Source: an uncultured Bacillaceae bacterium
Lineage (GTDB): Bacteria; Bacillota; Bacilli; Bacillales; Amphibacillaceae
Direction: 5' to 3'
DNA length: 43,976 nucleotides
Assembly: GCA_937925695.1 (NCBI GenBank)
Contig: CALAMD010000067.1
Coordinates: 1-43,976, forward strand
Part shown: positions 8,466 to 17,053 of the stretch, one piece after another
How positions within the stretch are numbered: position 1 is the stretch's first letter
Layout: every line of letters starts with the position of its first letter
Program-made: the position numbers and the translations under genes
The notes under the pieces: generated by a model
What the model saw: the letters and a program-made list of their open reading frames with translations, nothing else
Database searches by the model: none
Told to the model about the DNA's origin: nothing

Positions 8466-9473
8466 TTATCCTACGATACCTGTTCTCTCTACACTTTCAA
8501 CGAAGTGACGTTGGACAAACATGTAAAGGATAATTAACGGTAAAATTGCAAGTAAGACAGCTGTATTAACTAACATGGATAAGTATAGTGGATCTGTCGC
8601 ATCACCGCCCCCTGATATAGCACTCAGTCTATGGCCAATCGTTGATGGAGCTGAAAGTAATTTACCAGAGATAACGTTCGGATTATCTAAATATAAAGTT
8701 GTAAAGTAAACATCATTATATTGCCATACGAAGGAAAACAGCATTACTGTAATAATAGCTGGTATCGCATTTGGTAGCATAATACTGAAAAAGGTCCTAA
8801 ACACACTTGCTCCATCTACTAGTGCTGCATCCTCAAGTTCCTGTGGTATCCCTTTAAAGAACTGACGGAAGATAAAGATAAACAATCCTGCCCTTAGGCC
8901 CACGCCAGTTGCAGACGTGAGTAAAAATGGCCAATACGTACCGATTAACCTGATGCCACTTCCATCATTGAATAAGCTGATTAAGCCAAACAGATCAAAG
9001 TCTCTGTATTGCAAGTAGGTTGGCACCATTAATGTTTGGGGGGGTACCAAAATGGTAAACACTACTAAGCCAAACAATATATTTCTACCTTTAAAGTTAA
9101 ATCGAGCAAAGCCATAGCCAATTAAGGCACATGAAATAGTTGTCAATAGCATTGTGCTGCCTGATAATACGAACGAGTTCCATAAAGCCTCAAAATAGCC
9201 CATGGTTTCGAAAACCATTTGGAAGTTTTCTAATGTGAAATTTTTGGGTATATACATAATCGTTGTATCGTATATATCAGCTTTATCTTTAAAGGCAATG
9301 GATATTTTTAGAAAGATAGGGTATAGAATAACAAACGACAATCCGATTAATAAAAACGCTCTGACGATGATCCAGGCCCAACTTTTTAATTTGTTAAAAA
9401 GTAACATCCCTTGATCATATTTGGTAGTCGTTTTTGTATCTGCCACCCTATCTCTTACTAATTCCGATCCCAT
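8466..9473 (-). CDS. Carbohydrate ABC permease, MalG/AraQ type
   Basis: Last gene of the nine-gene operon; 335 residues, longer at the N-terminus than usual (about 280). Six membrane segments are visible, starting at AWIIVRAFLLIGLSFVILY. The inner-face EAA loop is DAALVDGASVFRTFFSIMLP, the contact for a MalK/MsmX-type ATPase. It pairs with the permease at 9614-10513. The ATG at 9473 has AAGGAGGG seven bases upstream. A 140-bp gap with a small CAAAGT/ACTTTG inverted repeat separates it from its partner, which is unusual in this tightly packed operon. The sugar carried is unknown; context suggests a plant-wall oligosaccharide. Confidence 0.9.
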   Translation of the reverse strand: MGSELVRDRVADTKTTTKYDQGMLLFNKLKSWAWIIVRAFLLIGLSFVILYPIFLKISIAFKDKADIYDTTIMYIPKNFTLENFQMVFETMGYFEALWNSFVLSGSTMLLTTISCALIGYGFARFNFKGRNILFGLVVFTILVPPQTLMVPTYLQYRDFDLFGLISLFNDGSGIRLIGTYWPFLLTSATGVGLRAGLFIFIFRQFFKGIPQELEDAALVDGASVFRTFFSIMLPNAIPAIITVMLFSFVWQYNDVYFTTLYLDNPNVISGKLLSAPSTIGHRLSAISGGGDATDPLYLSMLVNTAVLLAILPLIILYMFVQRHFVESVERTGIVG

Positions 9474-9613
9474 ACTTTCCCTCCTTATCGAAACCTCACT
9501 TGTCTTAAGTACGAATATGGCTTTTTCATTACACTCGTAGGTAGTCTTCTTTCAGACCACGCAACAAAGTAGTTTATAGTGAACTTTGCTATCTTCCTTG
9601 AAACCTAGTTCAT

Positions 9614-10513
9614 TTACTGATAGAACACTTTTCTAGAAACAAAATACGTACTAATCAATAGGATAATTGTAATTACAAGGAAGTACATCCAACCCATTGC
9701 ACCACTTAGCCCAAAGTTAAATTGATCAAAGGCTGTTTCTTGCAGTAATGTTGTCATATCGTTGTCAGTAAATGAGTCAATGATACTATAAATAATATTT
9801 GTTAAGATTAATGGGCTGATTAATGGAAAAGTAATCTTCCAAAATGCTTCATAGCCCGTTGCCCCTTCAATTTTAGCAACTTCATATAATTGGGGCGAAA
9901 TTGACTGTAAACCGGCTAGGAAGATCAAAATTTGTACCCCGGAAGCACTGACGATTTCATATATCCGATCAACAGCGCCGGTTAAATATTCAACGATATA
10001 TTCGTTTATACCTGCATCAAGTAATAACAATTCAAGTTGGAAACTTCTAAAACCTGTTTGCGCTGCATCTTCGCCACCAGCACCAGCAATTAGGTTTTGC
10101 AAAAAGTCCCCACTTTCAATACTGTAAATAGCCCCGGAAGCAAGGATAACCGGTAGAAAGAATACGGCCCTTGCTAACATTCTTCCTTTAAATTGCTGAT
10201 TTAACAGTACTGCAACAAATAAACTAAAAATGACGATTAGTGGAACATTAACTAACATATTTACAACAACTTCAATAAGTGTTCGATTAAAATCAACATT
10301 GACTGTTAAGGCTTCAATATAATTAGCCAGTCCGTTAAACTCTAAAGTCATCCCGGTAGTTGTAAGGGTAAGCTCACTGAAACTATAAATTAGAGATTGG
10401 ATTAAGGGAAACATGAAAAAGAAAGCAAATCCTATAATCCAGGGTGCAATAAAAACCCAACCCCACAATGCTCTTCTCTCATGGAGGGACATATTTTTTA
10501 ACCTTTGAAACAT
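9614..10513 (-). CDS. Carbohydrate ABC permease, MalF/UgpA type
   Basis: A 299-residue inner-membrane subunit of the second importer in the operon. It opens with ERRALWGWVFIAPWIIGFAFF, the usual first helix of this family, and carries the EAA loop EVAKIEGATGYEAFWKITFP. About six membrane segments are present. An insert of about 60 residues after the third helix (SGDFLQNLIAGAGGEDAAQ and on) is longer than in classical UgpA and probably faces outward. The ATG at 10513 has AAGGGGG upstream. It lies 14 bp after the DUF5696 gene, so the two are co-transcribed. Confidence 0.9.
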   Translation of the reverse strand: MFQRLKNMSLHERRALWGWVFIAPWIIGFAFFFMFPLIQSLIYSFSELTLTTTGMTLEFNGLANYIEALTVNVDFNRTLIEVVVNMLVNVPLIVIFSLFVAVLLNQQFKGRMLARAVFFLPVILASGAIYSIESGDFLQNLIAGAGGEDAAQTGFRSFQLELLLLDAGINEYIVEYLTGAVDRIYEIVSASGVQILIFLAGLQSISPQLYEVAKIEGATGYEAFWKITFPLISPLILTNIIYSIIDSFTDNDMTTLLQETAFDQFNFGLSGAMGWMYFLVITIILLISTYFVSRKVFYQ

Positions 10514-10527
10514 CTTCTCATACCCCC

Positions 10528-13101
10528 TTACCTAATAATGTAATCTTCAGCTTCTATTGTTATGCCGTCCACAGTGACTGGTGTATCATTATAGTTAACA
10601 ATGATCGTTAACTTATCTCCATAAGTAGTCTCGTAAACACCCCTGGCTAATTCATGATGGGCCGTAATATTTTCCCCCTGAACGTCTTTTAATACGTTGT
10701 TAACTTCTTGATACATCTGTTTAGCATCGTCTATCCATAATTTATAATTTGACGAAAACAGATGGTTGAATTCCGTGTCCTTAATCTCTGATCCATCCTC
10801 ATAGAACCAACTAAAATATATATTTGAACCTGTTTCTAAACTCTTTAATAAATGGTACTTGATATCTTGATCGACTGATAAATTAATCGGTTCACCGGCA
10901 TAATTTATATAACCATGGAGGACGAGTTGATAAAACGGAATCGCCTTATCAGTTATATTAAAATGACTACTATTTGTCGGAGCATTGACGATTTCTTTTG
11001 TATACGGTAAAACTAATGCATTCCCACCGCTACTCATTACATTAGGGATATGATCATGGATGTTCCTTAATTGTTCATCCGCAATTATTTTTGATTGTTC
11101 CCGACTAATTACTTTTTTCTCGCGAAAATCCGCATTGATTTTTTCCCCTAAATCCCGAAGTGATACATTGTTGATGTTTAATTTTTCATAGTCTTCGAGA
11201 AACCCATCTACGCTACGACCGAGATGATCGGGTGAAAGTAAATAATAGGATGATCTGTCCTGGCTTCGCCGATACGTAGCAGGATTAATTGGGTATCTTT
11301 CAGCTACTTCCCTACTAATAAACCTAGAAGCATGTTTTGTTGGCGAGAACCCAAATGAGTTTTTATACACGATAGAAAATGCTACATCAGGATACAACTC
11401 AACATTATGTTTGGTGAGAAATTCATTAAACTCTTTTAATCCCTTTTCGCCGCCTAAAACTCGATCCACATTTACCTTAGTTGGAATCTTATGGTTTACC
11501 CCGCGATTAAACCATCCACTATAACGAACCTTTATGTTATCAATATCAGCATCGAGTAGTTCTTTGACAATTTCTTCGCCTTGCTCAAAGGTAGTCAGTG
11601 GATGTAATGAGCGATAAGGAATACCTAGAAATGATTTACGTTTTAAAATAGATCCAGTTAATTCAAGGTAAAATGATACTGAGTCATCATTTAAAGGTTC
11701 CCAATTGTACTTTTCTACCAAATATTGTTGATAACGCTTGGCCATGCCAACGTAATTGGCCTCTTCATTGTCCATGAATGAGTAACGTATTTTAATCGTA
11801 TCCGTAAATTCGCCTTTTTGAATCGCATAGGCTGTATTAGATTGATCGCCACCTTGTAAGGTAATTGGCTCAGATTGTTTTATGATAAATGAACTATATA
11901 CCGAGTTATAGGAGTTTATATCATCGGAAACATCGGCATTAATAATACCTATTGCATCTCCTTCTTCAACAATAGCCAAAAATGCATGATCATCTTGCTT
12001 CATGCCAAAGACAGGCATTCTAATAGATTCACTAACAGTACGTCTTCTTAAATGAGTCATAGGTTCAACTTCATCAAACCCATAGATTCGTTGGGCAAAA
12101 GATTCATAAGCGCCCTTTCCATTATTTAATTCAATTAAAGCGCCAGATCCATCCGGAACAAATATATAGCCAGATTGTTCTGTATTAGCAGCCCCAAAAA
12201 ACGGGAGAACTCTCAACTCATTGATTGGAAATGCATCGAGAAATTCGATTTCTTCACCATCGATCGTCACAACTAATTGGTCTTCTTCGATTTCAACTAG
12301 TAATGGAATCGTGAAACTAGGATCACTGGCTTCTTCTTCAAGTAAAGCACCATGTTCTTCATTATCGAAGGCCACATCTTCTTCTGTATAGCCGACTTCT
12401 TCAAAATATCTCAAGGTACGCTCTAACGTAAGTTTAGAAAAGGCATTGTCTCTTCGTTCGTACACATCTTCCTCTTCAATGTATTTAAATCGCTTCTCTA
12501 TATCTCTGCGGTCATCTTCATTTAATTTATCTAAAATTAACGAATGAAATCTTTCACTGCTAATTCGTTGAGGAACTTGATCGAGACTTTGTGATTCTTT
12601 TCCAATCTCATATACTACCTTGAATCCGCTTTCTGTTTTTTCAATTGTAAACTGATCTTCCGATACACTATCTTTATATGTATCATATTGGGCTGATTGC
12701 CCTTTATCATTAATAAAAGTAAGGGCAATTTGGGCACTCATCAAAGATTTATTCTCAGCATTGGCTATTGGATCATTGGCACGCTCTGCTGGATTAGAAT
12801 ACCAAATATAGCCGTTGCCTTTTTCTTTTACAGCAAACTCTGCATTACTTGCGCTCAAATATAGTTCAAGATGTTCAGTTTCCGCTACCAATTCCATCTC
12901 ACTAATATCGGTAACTTCAATGTTTGATGGGGCTGAAGTAGCTACATCACTAATCTCTTCTGATGTAGAAACTTCTTCACCATTTTCAGTGTCATTTACT
13001 TCTTCATCAGTTGTTTCAGCATACCCTACAGGAGGCTGAAAATTAAAGAGCAATAAAACCAAACAACTATATATCGTTATCTTTTTCAGTTTTTGTAGCA
13101 T
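10528..13101 (-). CDS. Secreted DUF5696 protein, possibly a cryptic glycoside hydrolase
   Basis: An 857-residue exported protein of unknown function that I place in DUF5696. A signal peptide (about residues 1-28, cleavage after GYA) has no lipobox. An acidic, Ser/Thr-rich linker runs to about 65. Residues about 70-170 and 290-420 are beta-rich, with GNGYIWYSNP and FFGAANTEQSGYIFVPDGSGALIEL. Residues about 470-780 alternate strand and helix like a (beta/alpha) barrel (IVKELLDADIDNIKVRYSGW). The last 45 residues (LTIIVNYNDTPVTVDG and on) resemble the C-terminal beta-sandwich of many glycosidases. A supersandwich-barrel-sandwich plan would suit a GH31/36/101-like enzyme, but this is inference. 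GGAGGAG precedes the ATG. It sits between YIP1 and a permease pair. Confidence 0.72.
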   Translation of the reverse strand: MLQKLKKITIYSCLVLLLFNFQPPVGYAETTDEEVNDTENGEEVSTSEEISDVATSAPSNIEVTDISEMELVAETEHLELYLSASNAEFAVKEKGNGYIWYSNPAERANDPIANAENKSLMSAQIALTFINDKGQSAQYDTYKDSVSEDQFTIEKTESGFKVVYEIGKESQSLDQVPQRISSERFHSLILDKLNEDDRRDIEKRFKYIEEEDVYERRDNAFSKLTLERTLRYFEEVGYTEEDVAFDNEEHGALLEEEASDPSFTIPLLVEIEEDQLVVTIDGEEIEFLDAFPINELRVLPFFGAANTEQSGYIFVPDGSGALIELNNGKGAYESFAQRIYGFDEVEPMTHLRRRTVSESIRMPVFGMKQDDHAFLAIVEEGDAIGIINADVSDDINSYNSVYSSFIIKQSEPITLQGGDQSNTAYAIQKGEFTDTIKIRYSFMDNEEANYVGMAKRYQQYLVEKYNWEPLNDDSVSFYLELTGSILKRKSFLGIPYRSLHPLTTFEQGEEIVKELLDADIDNIKVRYSGWFNRGVNHKIPTKVNVDRVLGGEKGLKEFNEFLTKHNVELYPDVAFSIVYKNSFGFSPTKHASRFISREVAERYPINPATYRRSQDRSSYYLLSPDHLGRSVDGFLEDYEKLNINNVSLRDLGEKINADFREKKVISREQSKIIADEQLRNIHDHIPNVMSSGGNALVLPYTKEIVNAPTNSSHFNITDKAIPFYQLVLHGYINYAGEPINLSVDQDIKYHLLKSLETGSNIYFSWFYEDGSEIKDTEFNHLFSSNYKLWIDDAKQMYQEVNNVLKDVQGENITAHHELARGVYETTYGDKLTIIVNYNDTPVTVDGITIEAEDYIIR

Positions 13102-13115
13102 ATTTCTCCTCCCCC

Positions 13116-13736
13116 CTATAATCGGTAAATGATCTCTTTGTATAGTGTTTCGATAAAGGTAAAGATTTGCTGAATCAAACTAAAGAATAGTATCCCTAAA
13201 AAGAGTATTACACCCATGACAATTAATGTAATAATGAATGTGGCTACCGTTTTACCTACCGAGTATTGATGAACAGTCATTATGCCGACGAATAAGAGGG
13301 CAAGAAACCACGCGAATGCAATAGATTCCAACAAGAAGAATAACGGTGCTTCCTCCATGGTGATCACATTACTAATTGGAATATTAATTGCATATACGAT
13401 AACGATTGGAAGCAGTGCATAGGCCGTTACGATAATAATCTCCTTGAATTTTCCTTCCCCATCCATCAATGTCGTTGTTGCCCAGTTTGAAATACAGAAC
13501 AAGAAAAAGGGTAAAATAATGAAAATCAACTCGTTAAGGCTATTTAGTTCATTGGGATTAGCCGGATTAACAATGAATCCATTAAACTGTCTTCTTAGCG
13601 TATTAATCAACGCCAATATAAGTAGAATGGTTAGTGCAATCCTTAATTTTCCTTTTTCCTCATATTTGACATCCCAAAAGCCTTTGAATGGATGTATCGA
13701 TACATAAAATGGATATTTAACTAGCTCGTTCCACAT
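13116..13736 (-). CDS. YIP1-family membrane protein
   Basis: A 206-residue protein with about five membrane segments, opening with LVKYPFYVSIHPFKGFWDVKYEEKGK, the start seen in bacterial YIP1-domain proteins. A cytoplasmic-looking N-terminus precedes the segments, which include ALLPIVIVYAINIPISNVI and TFIITLIVMGVILFLGILF. The family has no settled biochemical role in bacteria. The ATG at 13736 lies inside the 3' end of the NHL gene (20-bp overlap), with AAGGAGGG in that gene, so translation is probably coupled. Its fixed position between an NHL-repeat membrane protein and a DUF5696 protein suggests one membrane-surface assembly. Confidence 0.75.
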   Translation of the reverse strand: MWNELVKYPFYVSIHPFKGFWDVKYEEKGKLRIALTILLILALINTLRRQFNGFIVNPANPNELNSLNELIFIILPFFLFCISNWATTTLMDGEGKFKEIIIVTAYALLPIVIVYAINIPISNVITMEEAPLFFLLESIAFAWFLALLFVGIMTVHQYSVGKTVATFIITLIVMGVILFLGILFFSLIQQIFTFIETLYKEIIYRL

Positions 13737-15180
13737 GTGATTCTGCCCTCCTTCTTCTAACAGATTTAACCGTTCTAAAGCCCATGTAAGCTACACCAAC
13801 GAGAACGATTGTTGTCATGATCGTTCCGAAATTCTCTCTAAGGACTTCTTGTCGATGTCGCTTGAATGCTTTTGAGTAATACAATCTGCTATTACCGTTT
13901 TCAAAATAGGATAAGGCTTCTTCATTTTTTCCATCAGCTAGGAGTGATTTTCCTATCCCAACATAAGCAACTTCATAGTTAGCGTCTAAGCGTAACACTT
14001 CTCGCCAATAGGCTGCAGATTGCTCTTCATCGCCCCGATTATAGTACATGACAGCTTTATTGACGTTTTCACCAAATGCCGTTGGTTTAAAAACGACTAA
14101 ATTATGATTTCCTTTATCTAGGGTAAGAATTTTATCGCCCAATGTTTCAACAGCAACCGGGGTAGCAAAAGTCCCTACTTGATCTCCTAAACTACCGAAG
14201 ATATAAAGTAGATTGCCATCTTCATCATAGGTAAAGATTCGGCCTCTTCTAGAATCTAATACGCTATACATACCATATTCATTGGCCGTGATGTCAACAA
14301 ACGTTGTTCTACCTGATTGAAGGCCTCTAAAAGGATAATCAATATCACCGATTATTGGATGGTATCCTTCTCGGCGAATGATATCCGCGCCCGTCGCGTT
14401 TAAACGTTGAACTGGTGTAGATGAATTTTCAACATTTGTTGTATATAAGAAACCTTCTTCATCGACATCAATACTGTTAAATTCAATCGGAATAAAGAGT
14501 GACATGCGCGCCCGCTGTTCCCTAGTCGCAATTGCTCGCCAAAACAAATCAATCGGATTAAAACTTACTCTAGGTGCACCAGTATAACCGGTAAACACTC
14601 CATCAGAATCAAATTCTATGATCCCATCATAGATACCTCTTCCGATCACATATATTCGTTTTGCCCGATCAACGGATAATTTGATCGGACGATATTCCAA
14701 TCCTTCACGGATCACATCTGCTTCAGGCGGACCAATCTCACGGATAAACTCACCATTTCCATCTAAGTGAACGATTCTACGATTATTTGTATCGGCTACA
14801 TAAATATGGTGTTCTTCGGTTACAAAGATGCCAAAAGGACTATTAAAATTATCTATTTGGCCGTTATTGTTAAACTCGGTAATTTCCGATACCAATTCAT
14901 ATTGGTCGTTTAAAATAACAATTCGGTTATTACCAGTGTCTAAAATGTAGATCAAATTGTCTCTTACATATAAGTCTTCAGGACTACTAAATGTTCCATA
15001 CTCCTCTCCAATACCATCAATCACTAATTCTGGAACATATGGTACGGGAGATGGCTCCGCTTTTTCCCAATAAGAATAATTGTATCCTACATATGGGGCG
15101 GCAGATACACTAGGTACCATAAAGGAAGGTAATAGCAGCATAACAATAAGAATAACAATCGTTTTTGATTTTATATTCAT
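13717..15180 (-). CDS. NHL-repeat beta-propeller protein with TPR-like segment and C-terminal membrane anchor
   Basis: A 487-residue exported protein. The signal peptide ends near SVSA-AP (about residue 28). At least four NHL-like blades follow (FSSPEDLYVRDNLIYILDTGNNRIV, FNSPFGIFVTEEHHIYVADTNNRRIV, and two more to about residue 365). A TPR-like pair comes next (AAYWREVLRLDANYEVAYVGIGKSLL, then EEALSYFENG). One membrane helix (about 452-472) ends in a basic RRRR tail, so the propeller faces outside. NHL propellers usually bind proteins, RNA or glycans; no catalytic motif is seen. The ATG at 15180 has GGAGGGGG upstream. It follows the first permease pair by 14 bp and overlaps the YIP1 gene. 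A structural or sensing partner of the importers is inferred. Confidence 0.8.
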   Translation of the reverse strand: MNIKSKTIVILIVMLLLPSFMVPSVSAAPYVGYNYSYWEKAEPSPVPYVPELVIDGIGEEYGTFSSPEDLYVRDNLIYILDTGNNRIVILNDQYELVSEITEFNNNGQIDNFNSPFGIFVTEEHHIYVADTNNRRIVHLDGNGEFIREIGPPEADVIREGLEYRPIKLSVDRAKRIYVIGRGIYDGIIEFDSDGVFTGYTGAPRVSFNPIDLFWRAIATREQRARMSLFIPIEFNSIDVDEEGFLYTTNVENSSTPVQRLNATGADIIRREGYHPIIGDIDYPFRGLQSGRTTFVDITANEYGMYSVLDSRRGRIFTYDEDGNLLYIFGSLGDQVGTFATPVAVETLGDKILTLDKGNHNLVVFKPTAFGENVNKAVMYYNRGDEEQSAAYWREVLRLDANYEVAYVGIGKSLLADGKNEEALSYFENGNSRLYYSKAFKRHRQEVLRENFGTIMTTIVLVGVAYMGFRTVKSVRRRRAESHVERAS

Positions 15181-15194
15181 CTTTCGTCCCCCTC

Positions 15195-16061
15195 CTAGTC
15201 TTTCATTCCAGAAGTAGACATAGTTTGGATGATACTAGCTTGTGAGAATAAAAAGACTGTAATTGGAACCGACATTAACACGAGGGCAACAGCTGCCGCA
15301 GCACCGGCTCGTGCTATCCCACCTTGTAGGATTTGTCCCATCGCAAAATTCATTGTCTTTAATTCTTCACTATAGATAAATTGTCCACCGTCTGTACCCC
15401 ATAATTGTTGGAATAGCAAGATCATTAACGTCAGCCAAGCAGGTTTTACGATTGGCATCACAACGGTCCAAAATATTTTGTATTCACTCGCCCCATCAAT
15501 TCGGGCTGCTTCAAGTAATGAATCCGGAATTTCCTCCATAAATTGCTTCATTAAATATAATCCTAAAGAAAAAGCAAATGATGGAATAATAATTGCCCAA
15601 TATGTGTCTACCCATCCTAGAAATGACATCGTAATATAGTTAGGAATCTGGGTAACATGGGGTGAAAACATTAATGACAAAACAATAACGTTAAAAATTA
15701 CATTGGAACCAGGAAATCTATGTTTCGCTAATGGATAAGCTGCCATAGCCGCAAAAATAATATGACCTGCTGTTCCTACAAAAGTGATAAAAAACGTATT
15801 AAATACATAACGAGTAAATGGTACCCAAGAATCACTCATTAAGTTAAATAAATCAATAAAGTTATTAATTGTCGGATTTCGAACAAAAAACCGCGGGGGG
15901 AATAGAAATATTTCGTCTAGTGGTTTAAAGGCATTGTTAATTGCATAAACGAGTGGTAATGCCATAAAAGCACCAAATAGACTCAGGATTAGAAATAGAA
16001 GAAACGTTACATACCATGATCTATTCACTCGTTTTTTCACTCTGAATAATCTAAATGGCAT
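15195..16061 (-). CDS. Carbohydrate ABC permease, MalG/LplC type
   Basis: A 288-residue permease, second member of the first pair. It has six membrane segments and the EAA loop EAARIDGASEYKIFWTVVMP. The ATG at 16061 is preferred: AGGTGG lies about eight bases upstream and the start is one base after the upstream TAG. The GTG at 16070 would sit directly on the ribosome site. It should form the channel with 16063-17040 and receive substrate from one or both solute-binding proteins upstream. A shared MsmX-like ATPase must come from elsewhere. Confidence 0.9.
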   Translation of the reverse strand: MPFRLFRVKKRVNRSWYVTFLLFLILSLFGAFMALPLVYAINNAFKPLDEIFLFPPRFFVRNPTINNFIDLFNLMSDSWVPFTRYVFNTFFITFVGTAGHIIFAAMAAYPLAKHRFPGSNVIFNVIVLSLMFSPHVTQIPNYITMSFLGWVDTYWAIIIPSFAFSLGLYLMKQFMEEIPDSLLEAARIDGASEYKIFWTVVMPIVKPAWLTLMILLFQQLWGTDGGQFIYSEELKTMNFAMGQILQGGIARAGAAAAVALVLMSVPITVFLFSQASIIQTMSTSGMKD

Positions 16062-16062
16062 T

Positions 16063-17040
16063 CTATCCACCCACCTTACGTAATAATTTCTGTACGACTA
16101 AGTTCGTTGTCATCATCATTAAGAATAAGATTGTTGCAATAGCTGAAGCATAACCCATCTCAAATCGGATTGAACCATAATCGATAAGGTGCGTAACTAT
16201 GGTGTGGGCAGCATACTGAACACTCGGAAATCCTGCTAACTCCATAGATACTTCTGCTACAGCAAAGGATGTTGTAATTTGAATAACAGCTCCGAATAAT
16301 AGTTGCGGTCTCATGGATGGCAAGGTAATATACCAGAGTTCTTGCCATCTATTTTGGATCCCATCAATTGCACCAGCTTCAAAAAGCGTCTGATCAATGG
16401 TTTGCAAACCAGCAATAAACGCTAGGAAACTTGTTCCTAAGCTTAACCATAACTGAACAAGCATGATAACAGGCATGATATATGTTGGATCCTGTAGCCA
16501 TTGGATTGGCTCGTATATCAAGCCTATTCTCATTAAAAATCCATTTGCATAACCGTAGGCATCACCAGAAAAGATGATCAGCCAAATAAAGAAGACGTTT
16601 CCAGAAATTGACGGTGCAAAGAAAATCAAGGTCATAAAAGCTCTTAGCTTGGCTGGGAACTCATTGATGAGCCAAGCAAAGACGAAACAAGCTATATAGC
16701 TCACAGGTCCTGTTACAGCAGCAAATAAGATCGTGTTTTTTAAGGCGATTAAAAAGATATCATCTTCCAAAAATAGTCTGGCATAGTTATCCCAGCCAAT
16801 GAAACTTGGAAATTCAAGCATATTAAAATAAGTAAAGCTAATGATTATTGATGTAATAACAGGTAAAACCGTAAATAAGAAAAACAAGATAAAGAATGGT
16901 GCAAGTAATATATAAGATTGTCGATGAGTATAAAGTGTTTTTTTGAATCTCTGAAATAACGAAGGTTCTTGATCAGATTTACCTGTCTCTGCTTTTACGG
17001 GTTCTTCTGAATACTCGATTTCTTTTGCTTGTTCTAGCAT
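16063..17040 (-). CDS. Carbohydrate ABC permease, MalF/UgpA type
   Basis: A 325-residue permease with a charged N-terminal tail of about 35 residues before the first membrane helix (SYILLAPFFILFFLFTVLP). The EAA loop EAGAIDGIQNRWQELWYITLP is slightly divergent (usually EAAxIDGA). About six membrane segments are present. The ATG at 17040 has GGAGGGGGG seven or more bases upstream. It begins 13 bp after the large solute-binding protein gene, showing co-transcription and probable partnership with it. Confidence 0.9.
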   Translation of the reverse strand: MLEQAKEIEYSEEPVKAETGKSDQEPSLFQRFKKTLYTHRQSYILLAPFFILFFLFTVLPVITSIIISFTYFNMLEFPSFIGWDNYARLFLEDDIFLIALKNTILFAAVTGPVSYIACFVFAWLINEFPAKLRAFMTLIFFAPSISGNVFFIWLIIFSGDAYGYANGFLMRIGLIYEPIQWLQDPTYIMPVIMLVQLWLSLGTSFLAFIAGLQTIDQTLFEAGAIDGIQNRWQELWYITLPSMRPQLLFGAVIQITTSFAVAEVSMELAGFPSVQYAAHTIVTHLIDYGSIRFEMGYASAIATILFLMMMTTNLVVQKLLRKVGG

Positions 17041-17053
17041 AATTTCCCCCCTC

